DNA of 6,973 bases from CAZXNF01 sp050741255 (GTDB taxonomy: Bacteria > Pseudomonadota > Gammaproteobacteria > Burkholderiales > SG8-41), in NCBI GenBank assembly GCA_050741255.1, contig JBOIEQ010000198.1, positions 1-6,973 of the forward strand. Direction: 5' to 3'. The notes under the pieces are model-generated. The model worked only from the letters and a program-made list of their open reading frames with translations, was not told the origin of the DNA and did no database searches. Below, one piece after another: positions 1 through 6,386 of this stretch. The position numbers and the translations under genes were made by a program. Within the stretch, counting starts at the first letter, position 1; each line of letters begins with the position of its first letter.

Positions 1-1
1 G

Positions 2-121
2 TGCATGGTGATGCGCGGCATCCAGAAGCAGCACTCCGTGGCGACGACCTCGGCGTTCACCGGCGAGTTCAACACGGAAAAAACCCGCGCCGAGTTCATG
101 CGCCTGATCGCAAGGGCATGA
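2..121 (+). CDS. folE: GTP cyclohydrolase I, C-terminal fragment (5' end outside window)
   Basis: The plus-strand frame starting at base 2 reads 39 residues and stops at TGA 119-121. It begins CMVMRGIQK, continues with SVATTSAFTGEF and ends in EFMRLIARA. This matches the C-terminal end of GTP cyclohydrolase I (FolE), which converts GTP to 7,8-dihydroneopterin triphosphate in the cytoplasm, the first step of folate and tetrahydrobiopterin synthesis. In the family, the Cys of the CxxMRG motif is the third zinc ligand (after a Cys and a His further upstream), and it is the first residue visible here. The SxATTSAF stretch and the terminal helix are also typical. The remaining roughly 150 or more residues lie left of the window. 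The stop overlaps the ribBA start (ATGA), so the two genes are probably co-transcribed and translationally coupled. The identification is firm despite the short length, because the segment is highly conserved. Confidence 0.9.
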   Translation, partial: CMVMRGIQKQHSVATTSAFTGEFNTEKTRAEFMRLIARA

Positions 122-1365
122 GCGCGCAGGGCAAAACCAGCGAATCCGTGATCGAGGCCCTGCTGCCCGACGTGCGCGCGGGGCGCATGGTGATTCTCGT
201 CGACGACGAGACGCGGGAAAACGAGGGCGACCTCTTCGTCGCCGCCGAGCGGGCCACGTCCGAGGCCATCAACTTCATGGCGACCCACGGCCGCGGCCTG
301 GTGTCGCTCGCGCTGACCGAAGAGCGCATGCGCGAACTGGGCCTCTCGCTCATCATCGACGACCAGGGCAACCAGGCCAAGTTCGGCACCGCCTTCGCGA
401 CACCCATCGACGCGCGCGAGGGCGTGGGTTCCGGCATGTCGGCGCAGGACCGCGCGCGCACCATCGCGGTGGCGCTGGCGGACACGACAAAGCCGCAGGA
501 CCTGATCCGTCCCGGCCGGCTGCAGACGCTGCGCGCGCTGGATGGCGGCGTGCTGGTGCGGCCCGGCCACACCGAGGCGGCGGTGGACCTCGCGCGCCTC
601 GCCGGGCTCATGCCGGCCGGCGTCATCTGCGAAATCATGCAGCCGGACGGCACCATGGCGCGGATGCCGGACCTCGAGCGCTTCGCCGCCTCGCACGGCA
701 TCCCGATCCTGAACATTCCCGACCTCGTCGCCTACCGGCGCCGCGAGCGCCAGATTCGCCGCCGTTCCGAAACCGTGCTGCCGACCAGCAAGGCGGGGAC
801 CTTCCGGCTGATGGTCTACAGCGACAGCCTGGAGGCCACGCTGTTCGTTGCGCTGGTGAAGGGAGACCTCAAGGGCGATGAGCCGGTGCTGGTGCGGCTG
901 CACTCGCAATGCCTGACGGGCGACGTGTTCGGCTCCGAGCGCTGCGACTGCGGCGAGCAATTGGATGCCGCCATGCAGATGATCGAGCAGGCGGGGCGCG
1001 GCGTGATCGTCTACATGTTCGACGAAGGGCGCGGCATCGGGCTCCTCAACAAGGTGCGCGCCTACGCGCTGCAGGACCAGGGCCTGGACACGGTCGAGGC
1101 CAACCACGCGCTGGGCTTCGCCGCCGACATGCGCGACTACACGGCGGGCGCGCACATCCTGCTGGATCTCGGCGTGCGGCAGGTGCGACTCATGACCAAC
1201 AATCCGGACAAGGTCGCGGCGCTGGAAGACTACGGCCTGAAGGTCGTCGAGCGCGTGCAGATCGAGGCGCCGCCGCGCGACGCCAACCAGCGCTATATGG
1301 AAACCAAGCGCACCAAGTTCGGCCACCTGTTGTCGCTGGCGGGCGGTGAGACCCGGCGGAAGTAA
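118..1365 (+). CDS. ribBA: Bifunctional DHBP synthase / GTP cyclohydrolase II (RibBA)
   Basis: A 415-residue cytoplasmic riboflavin-pathway fusion. The N-terminal half (about 8-208) is the DHBP synthase family (ribulose 5-phosphate to 3,4-dihydroxy-2-butanone 4-phosphate). It keeps the acidic RENEGD motif (33-38), GHTE (150-153) and CE (171-172), which include the metal ligands. The C-terminal half (about 225-405) is GTP cyclohydrolase II (GTP to the 2,5-diaminopyrimidinone). It has zinc ligands Cys265, Cys276 and Cys278 in HSQC...RCDCG, the EGRGIGL loop (304-309), Tyr316, the Asp337/Arg339 pair, and TNNPDK (360-365). Start chosen at ATG 118: it overlaps the folE stop as ATGA and has AAGGG just upstream. 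The frame stays open back to base 1, but that part is the folE shadow. Oddities: the DHBP synthase half has Arg134 where RPGH is usual, Ser63 where GL(I/V)C is usual, and GVGSG (102-106) where GVTTG is usual. The YMFDEGR segment of the second half is also unlike the common YxRQEGR. The family call is secure; whether the first half is active is uncertain. Confidence 0.95.
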   Translation: MSAQGKTSESVIEALLPDVRAGRMVILVDDETRENEGDLFVAAERATSEAINFMATHGRGLVSLALTEERMRELGLSLIIDDQGNQAKFGTAFATPIDAREGVGSGMSAQDRARTIAVALADTTKPQDLIRPGRLQTLRALDGGVLVRPGHTEAAVDLARLAGLMPAGVICEIMQPDGTMARMPDLERFAASHGIPILNIPDLVAYRRRERQIRRRSETVLPTSKAGTFRLMVYSDSLEATLFVALVKGDLKGDEPVLVRLHSQCLTGDVFGSERCDCGEQLDAAMQMIEQAGRGVIVYMFDEGRGIGLLNKVRAYALQDQGLDTVEANHALGFAADMRDYTAGAHILLDLGVRQVRLMTNNPDKVAALEDYGLKVVERVQIEAPPRDANQRYMETKRTKFGHLLSLAGGETRRK

Positions 1366-1397
1366 GGCGGGGCGGGCTGCTTTCCTAAAACTTCCGC
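1356..1397. repeat. Inverted repeat across the ribBA / protease convergent stops
   Basis: GCGGAAGT (1356-1363) is exactly mirrored by ACTTCCGC (1390-1397), giving an 8-bp stem around a 26-nt loop that contains both stop codons. The place between two converging genes is where a bidirectional terminator would sit. However, the loop is long and no T-run follows on either strand, so an intrinsic terminator is not well supported. The repeat may be chance, because both arms lie partly in coding sequence. Confidence 0.35.
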
Positions 1398-2023
1398 GTC
1401 AGCGTCATCTGATCGCCGTCGCGTTTCATTTCGGTGCGGTTAAGAAAGCTCATGCCGAGCAGCACCACGCCCATCGACGCCGGCACGACCATGCCGTCCA
1501 CGTTGGTGAGGTTGATGTCGCCGACCTTCACGCTGTCGAGCTTCACCCGATAGCTCGGCACCGCGCCGTTGGCCGTCATCACCATCGCTTTTTGACCGGC
1601 CTGGTAGTTGAGGCCGATGCGCTTGGCCTCGTCGGCGGACATGGCGACGACGGTGGCGCCGGTGTCGACCAGGAACTGCACCGATATGCCGTTGATGCTG
1701 CCGGTGGTCACGAAGTGGCCCTGATTGGTGCCGTTGAGGATCGCGCGCTGGCGGTCGGCGGGGATACCGCCGCCGCCGGCGAACATCATCGTCGCGCCCA
1801 TCGTCATGGTCTGGCGCTTGCCGTTGACCTCGAACACCGCCTGCTGCGAATTGGCGGACACCAGCTTGACGCCGTCGGGGGTTGTGTCGCCGACGGACAT
1901 CGTGCGCTGCTTGCCGCTGTCGATTTGCACGACGGCCTTGCCGGTCATCAACCCGAGGATCTGGATCTCCGCCGCGGCAGCGAGCAAGGGCAGCGCGCAT
2001 AGGAATGCCGCGGCGAATCGCAT
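1385..2023 (-). CDS. Exported retropepsin-like (clan AA) aspartic protease
   Basis: A 212-residue protein from ATG 2023. It begins with a signal peptide: MR, then a hydrophobic run to about residue 18, ending LLAAAAE; there is no lipobox. Residues about 20-76 form a small beta-rich region with VGDTTPDGVKLV and a GKRQT turn. Residues about 102-210 are a retropepsin-like domain: FLVDTGAT with the catalytic Asp at 120, a central segment around TANGAVPSY that may correspond to the flap, and the VLLGMSFL strand (187-194) that closes the fold. The layout recalls the TIGR02281 clan AA protease family, by recognition only. Single-domain members carry one catalytic Asp, so the active enzyme should be a homodimer, here probably periplasmic; the substrate is unknown. 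A GTG at 2047 would add eight residues (VSTERNG), but it leaves a worse signal peptide and uses up part of the repeat in the spacer, so I prefer ATG 2023. It converges on ribBA (19 bp between stops) and is divergent from the amidotransferase gene. Confidence 0.85.
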   Translation of the reverse strand: MRFAAAFLCALPLLAAAAEIQILGLMTGKAVVQIDSGKQRTMSVGDTTPDGVKLVSANSQQAVFEVNGKRQTMTMGATMMFAGGGGIPADRQRAILNGTNQGHFVTTGSINGISVQFLVDTGATVVAMSADEAKRIGLNYQAGQKAMVMTANGAVPSYRVKLDSVKVGDINLTNVDGMVVPASMGVVLLGMSFLNRTEMKRDGDQMTLTRKF

Positions 2024-2095
2024 ACCATTCCGCTCAGTTGACACCACGACCCCGCACGTTCATCCGATCCATTCCGACGAAGTTGATTTGACCCC
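2024..2095. promoter_or_regulatory. Divergent intergenic region, presumed to hold two promoters
   Basis: These 72 bases separate two genes that start in opposite directions, so promoters for both are expected here or just inside the genes. A perfect TTGACA lies at 2038-2043 on the plus strand, correctly oriented to serve the amidotransferase gene. The matching -10 position (about 2061-2066, CATCCG) is poor, so the box is suggestive only. No clear Shine-Dalgarno precedes the ATG at 2096; GAAG at 2079-2082 is too far upstream to be convincing. Confidence 0.3.
2025..2095. repeat. Imperfect direct repeat filling the divergent spacer
   Basis: Two copies of the pattern CCATTCCG - AGTTGA - GACCCC lie in the spacer between the divergent protease and amidotransferase genes. 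Copy 1 (2025-2053) has internal gaps of 3 and 6 bases. Copy 2 (2069-2095) has gaps of 4 and 3 bases. The three blocks (8, 6 and 6 bases) are identical and in the same order. Copy 1 begins one base upstream of the protease start codon, and copy 2 ends against the amidotransferase ATG. They may be paired operator sites or a small duplication. The 8-base block match is unlikely to be trivial in so short a spacer, but function is inferred. Confidence 0.5.
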
Positions 2096-2806
2096 ATGAA
2101 ACCCGTTGCGATCTTCCGCCACGCCCGTACCGAAGGACCCGGCTATTTTGCCACCGTCCTCGACCGGCGCGGCATCCCGTGGCAGGTGGTGAAACTGGAT
2201 GCGGGGGAGCCGGTGCCCGCCGATCCCGCGGCCTTCGCCGGGCTCGCCTTCATGGGCGGGCCGATGAGCGTGAACGACGACCTGCCGTGGATACCCCCGT
2301 TGCTCGGCCTGATCCGCGCCGCGTGCACGGCCGACGTGCCGATGCTCGGGCACTGCCTGGGCGGGCAGCTCATGTCGAAGGCGCTGGGCGGCGTGGTGAC
2401 CACGAATCCGGTCAAGGAGATCGGCTGGGGCGACTGCGTGCTGGAACCCGTGCCGGAAGCGCAGCGCTGGTTCGGCCACACGACCCCGAAATTCGAGTCC
2501 TTCCACTGGCACGGGGAGACCTTCTCGATCCCGCCGGGGGCCAAGCGCGTGCTGGCGAGCGCGCATTGCCCGAACCAGGCCTTCGCGCTGGGGCCGCACC
2601 TCGGCCTGCAGTGTCACATCGAGATGACCGAGGACCTGATCCGCATCTGGTGTCGCGGTGGCCGGCGGGAGCTCGAGGCGGCGAAGGACTCGCCGGGCGT
2701 GCAGCCGCCGGAGGAAATCCAGCGCGACCTGGCGCCGCGCGTTGCCGCGCTGCACGCCGTTGCCGAAGCGGTCTACGACCGCTGGCTCGAAAACATCAAA
2801 CGCTGA
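2096..2806 (+). CDS. Stand-alone class I glutamine amidotransferase
   Basis: A 236-residue protein made of a single class I glutamine amidotransferase domain. The nucleophile elbow GHCLGGQ has Cys87, and the catalytic pair His174 and Glu176 lies in LQCHIE, so the triad is complete. FMGGPMSV (52-59) matches the oxyanion-hole region of the GuaA-type amidotransferase subgroup. There is no ATP-pyrophosphatase or other synthetase domain, so this is not GMP synthase. Such proteins hydrolyse glutamine or gamma-glutamyl compounds, or deliver ammonia to a separate partner; no partner is evident among the neighbours. The protein is cytoplasmic with no signal peptide. The last 45 residues form a charged helical tail. 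The ATG at 2096 follows directly on copy 2 of the spacer repeat. Its 3' end overlaps the oppositely oriented GGDEF gene by 11 bases. The family is certain; the substrate is unknown. Confidence 0.88.
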   Translation: MKPVAIFRHARTEGPGYFATVLDRRGIPWQVVKLDAGEPVPADPAAFAGLAFMGGPMSVNDDLPWIPPLLGLIRAACTADVPMLGHCLGGQLMSKALGGVVTTNPVKEIGWGDCVLEPVPEAQRWFGHTTPKFESFHWHGETFSIPPGAKRVLASAHCPNQAFALGPHLGLQCHIEMTEDLIRIWCRGGRRELEAAKDSPGVQPPEEIQRDLAPRVAALHAVAEAVYDRWLENIKR

Positions 2807-4022
2807 CCACGCTGCTGTCGGGCGTGGCGCCCGGCGCGGCGGCTGTCTGGTAGTAGCGGTAGGTCTGCTTGCCGGCGGCCTTGGCGCTCAGCATGGCGGT
2901 TTCCGCGTGGCCGAGGAGCGCCACCGGATCGGTGCCGTCGGCCGGCGCGATGCTGATGCCGATGCTCGCGCCGAGCGTGACGGAGGTTCCGTCCTGCAGC
3001 ACCAAGGGCTCGCCGATCGCGGCAATGATCCTGCGCGCAGTGGCAGCCGCGGCTTGCGGGCCCCCATCCGCGAGCAACAACATGAAGCGATCGTCGGGCA
3101 TGCGCGCCACCAGGTCGGGGCCGCGGCCCATGTCCGCCAGCCGCCCGGCGACCGCGACGACGGCGGCATCTCCCGCGGTGCGGCCGTGCACGTCGTTGAA
3201 CTGCTTGAAGTTGTCGAGGTCGGCCAGCACGAGCGCCACGGGATGCTCGTGCCGGGCGCCGGCGGCCAGCGCGGCCGCCAGACGCTGCTCGAGCGCGGCG
3301 CGGTTGGGCAGCCCGGTGAGCGGATCGCGGAAGGCGAGGGCGGCGATGAACCGCTGGTAGCGGCGGCGTTCCACGACATCCGCGTAGATCAGCCAGGCGA
3401 CAAAGACGAGGAACAGCGCGCTGATCGCGGCGACCGCCATCATCGCCAGTGCGTTGCGGTCGACCATGCCGCGTTTGCGCGTGAGGCGATCCTCCAGCAG
3501 GTCCCACTGCTGCTGCTTGATGCCGTCCAGCGCCTGGCGGAGCTCGTCCGTCGTGCGCCGGGCCTCGCTGGCGCGGACACTGGCCGCGGCGGCATCGAGG
3601 CCGCGCGCCCGCGCCGCGGTGGCGCTCTCCAGTTCCGCCGCCTTGCGCGCGACCAGCGGCTCCAGCGCGTTCACCGCGTCTTTCATGGCAGGGTTGTCGG
3701 CGGAAAGCACGCGCAGGCTGGCGAGCTGCGTATCCAGTTCGGCGCGCACCTTGCGCGCAAGCGCGAGATAACTCGCGTCGCCGGTCAGCGTGTAGCTCAG
3801 TTGCGCGTTCTCTGCCGTCAGCAGGCGGTTCTCGATGCCTTCGATGCGGGTGATCAGGTCGTAGGTATGGTCCGACCAGGTCAGGGCGTCGTCGAGTTCG
3901 GCGACCGTGCGGTGAACGAAGGACGCGATCACGAACGCGCAGACGGCCGCGAGCAGCACGGCCAGCGCGATCTTCGCGCCCAGCGGGGGCGCGGCGGGCG
4001 CCGGGGTCGGGAGCGCGGCCAC
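2796..4022 (-). CDS. CHASE3-like membrane sensor with degenerate GGDEF domain
   Basis: A 408-residue inner-membrane protein. The first membrane segment is at about 14-36. A helical periplasmic region follows (about 40-185) and resembles CHASE3, with conserved-looking ENRLLTAENAQLSYTLTGD (65-82). The second membrane segment is at about 191-213, then a GGDEF-family domain at about 225-392. The domain has FRDPLTGLPNR (231-241), DLDNFK (268-273) with metal-binding Asp268, and guanine-contacting Asn276 and Asp285. The signature itself is PDDRF (309-313) instead of GGDEF: both glycines are lost and Glu is replaced by Arg312. GH is also changed to GR (280-281), and AMY to AML. The inhibitory I-site RxxD is intact (RGPD, 300-303) exactly five residues before the signature. 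I infer loss of diguanylate cyclase activity with possible c-di-GMP binding. No EAL domain follows. The start is GTG 4022, ten bases after the yajQ stop; the Shine-Dalgarno is weak. The 3' end overlaps the amidotransferase gene. Confidence 0.88.
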   Translation of the reverse strand: MAALPTPAPAAPPLGAKIALAVLLAAVCAFVIASFVHRTVAELDDALTWSDHTYDLITRIEGIENRLLTAENAQLSYTLTGDASYLALARKVRAELDTQLASLRVLSADNPAMKDAVNALEPLVARKAAELESATAARARGLDAAAASVRASEARRTTDELRQALDGIKQQQWDLLEDRLTRKRGMVDRNALAMMAVAAISALFLVFVAWLIYADVVERRRYQRFIAALAFRDPLTGLPNRAALEQRLAAALAAGARHEHPVALVLADLDNFKQFNDVHGRTAGDAAVVAVAGRLADMGRGPDLVARMPDDRFMLLLADGGPQAAAATARRIIAAIGEPLVLQDGTSVTLGASIGISIAPADGTDPVALLGHAETAMLSAKAAGKQTYRYYQTAAAPGATPDSSVVSV

Positions 4023-4032
4023 TACGGCGCTT

Positions 4033-4524
4033 TTAGTCGCGGAAATTCTTGAACTGCAGCGGGAAGTCGGTGATGCCGCGTTTCATCAGCGTGATGACTT
4101 CCTGCAGCATGTCCTTCTTGGGCCCGGTGATGCGCACGACGTCGCCCTGGATGCTGGCTTGCGCCTTCAGCTTCGAGTCCTTCACCATCTTGACGATCTT
4201 CTTGGCCAGCTCCTGCTCGACGCCCGTGCGCACGAGGATCACCTGCTTGGCCTTGTCGCCGCCGATCTTCTCCGGCTCTTCAGCCTTCAGGCTGCGGATG
4301 TCCACGCTGCGCTTGGCCAACTTGCCGATCAGCACGTCGCGCACCTGCGCGATCTTGAAGTTGTCGTCGCCGTATACGATGAGCGACTCCGCCTCGTCGC
4401 CGATCTCGACACGGGCATCCGAGCCCTTGAAGTCGAAACGGTTGGTGACTTCCTTGTTGCACTGATCGACGGCATTCCGCACTTCGACCTGGTTCACTTC
4501 GGAAACGATGTCGAATGAGGGCAT
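4033..4524 (-). CDS. yajQ: YajQ family cyclic-di-GMP-binding protein
   Basis: 163 residues, the normal length of the YajQ family (also known as UPF0234), and collinear with it throughout. Typical marks are the MPSFDIVSEV start, RFDFKG (29-34), GDDNFKI (52-58), KRSVDIRSL (71-79) and the PLQFKNFRD end. The structure known for the family is two small alpha/beta domains. A Xanthomonas campestris homologue binds c-di-GMP and acts with a transcription factor; other members have been linked to nucleotide or nucleic-acid binding. The role here is inferred from that. It is cytoplasmic. It lies 40 bp downstream of argG and 10 bp upstream of the degenerate GGDEF gene, on the same strand, so the two c-di-GMP-related genes probably share a transcript. 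Start ATG at 4524; the Shine-Dalgarno is weak. The family assignment is firm. Confidence 0.95.
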   Translation of the reverse strand: MPSFDIVSEVNQVEVRNAVDQCNKEVTNRFDFKGSDARVEIGDEAESLIVYGDDNFKIAQVRDVLIGKLAKRSVDIRSLKAEEPEKIGGDKAKQVILVRTGVEQELAKKIVKMVKDSKLKAQASIQGDVVRITGPKKDMLQEVITLMKRGITDFPLQFKNFRD

Positions 4525-4564
4525 GGGGGTCCGGTCGGCGGGATTCAGGGGAGGGAAATCGGAC

Positions 4565-5800
<1,236 letters not shown>

Positions 5801-5819
5801 TGGCCTTGTCGTCCGTCGT

Positions 5820-6386
5820 TTATTTCTTGAGCCAGGCGAGCGCTGCGTCCGCCGTGCGGTCGCCGCCGGGAAATCCCCTGAATTCGTGGCGCGCGCGTCC
5901 CGCGAACCACTCGCGATCGTCCGCCGACGCCAGCGCCGGCTGGGCCACGGCGTAGGCGGCGAGCAGGTCGAAGGTCAGCCGGTCGAGCTGCGGCCGGAGA
6001 TCGCGGCCGAGGTCGGGGATCTTGTCGAAGGGCGGCCGGCGCTCCTCGGTCCAGCGCGCGATCAGCGCGTTCTGCACCGACTTGCTGGCCTCGATCTGCG
6101 CTGCGAAGAACGCCGCCAGCCGGTCCGGGTCGAGCTTCGCCTGCACGGCGAGCCTGCGCACGCTGGCGAGCACCGCCTGTTCGCGCGGGAGATCCTCGAC
6201 CGAGGCCTTGGTGTTCCACTTCACGCGCGCCACGTCCTCGCTGATGGCCAGCCGGCGGCTCATGACGCCGGTCAGCCGGTCCAGCTTGGTGAGATCGGCA
6301 CCGGAGGGCGTCGGCGGTGCGGCGCAGCCGGTGAGTCCGGCGGCGAACGCCGCGATGGTGAGGGTCAGCCAGTGTCGGCGGTTCAT
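5820..6386 (-). CDS. aroQ: Lipoprotein-type gamma-class chorismate mutase (AroQ-gamma)
   Basis: A 188-residue protein with a lipoprotein signal: basic MNRRH, a hydrophobic run, then lipobox LTGC with Cys21. The mature part aligns by eye with secreted AroQ-gamma chorismate mutases such as Mycobacterium tuberculosis Rv1885c, which convert chorismate to prephenate. Active-site counterparts keep the family spacing: Arg45 in SRRLAI, Lys56 in RVKWN, Arg68 in PREQ, then Ser101 and Gln105 in QIEASKSVQ; Arg136 is a likely further contact. Ser/Gln at the last pair matches the E. coli-type AroQ (Ser84/Gln88) more than the Thr/Glu of the mycobacterial enzyme. The C-terminal half (about 120-188) fits the all-helical accessory region of the gamma class. 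It should be anchored to a membrane and face the periplasm. Its ATG overlaps the argF stop (ATGA), so it is translationally coupled to argF. The stop is 19 bp before argG. It could instead be a non-catalytic homologue, but the retained residues argue against that. Confidence 0.82.
   Translation of the reverse strand: MNRRHWLTLTIAAFAAGLTGCAAPPTPSGADLTKLDRLTGVMSRRLAISEDVARVKWNTKASVEDLPREQAVLASVRRLAVQAKLDPDRLAAFFAAQIEASKSVQNALIARWTEERRPPFDKIPDLGRDLRPQLDRLTFDLLAAYAVAQPALASADDREWFAGRARHEFRGFPGGDRTADAALAWLKK

Noticed and set aside
1..117. In-frame extension of RibBA to a GTG at base 1
   Set aside because: The added 39 residues do not resemble the family, and the same bases encode the conserved folE C-terminus in another frame.
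1346..2002. Plus-strand frame following ribBA, rich in His and Ala
   Set aside because: Antisense to the protease gene, whose signal peptide and DTG motif are clear; low-complexity shadow.
2038..2066. Sigma-70 promoter from the perfect TTGACA
   Set aside because: Not called as a firm promoter because no acceptable -10 hexamer lies 16-18 bases downstream; kept only as a low-confidence part of the spacer.
2096..2806. GMP synthase (guaA)
   Set aside because: Only the amidotransferase domain is present; there is no ATP-pyrophosphatase or dimerisation domain, and the gene ends normally.
2796..4022. Active diguanylate cyclase
   Set aside because: The signature is PDDRF and GH is GR, so catalysis is unlikely even though the fold and I-site are kept.
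2658..4052. Long plus-strand open frame antisense to the CHASE3-GGDEF gene
   Set aside because: Shadow composition, no domain, and the opposite strand has a clear multi-domain protein.
4525..4564. Terminator or promoter between argG and yajQ
   Set aside because: The 40 bases show no hairpin with a T-run and no recognisable -35/-10 pair.
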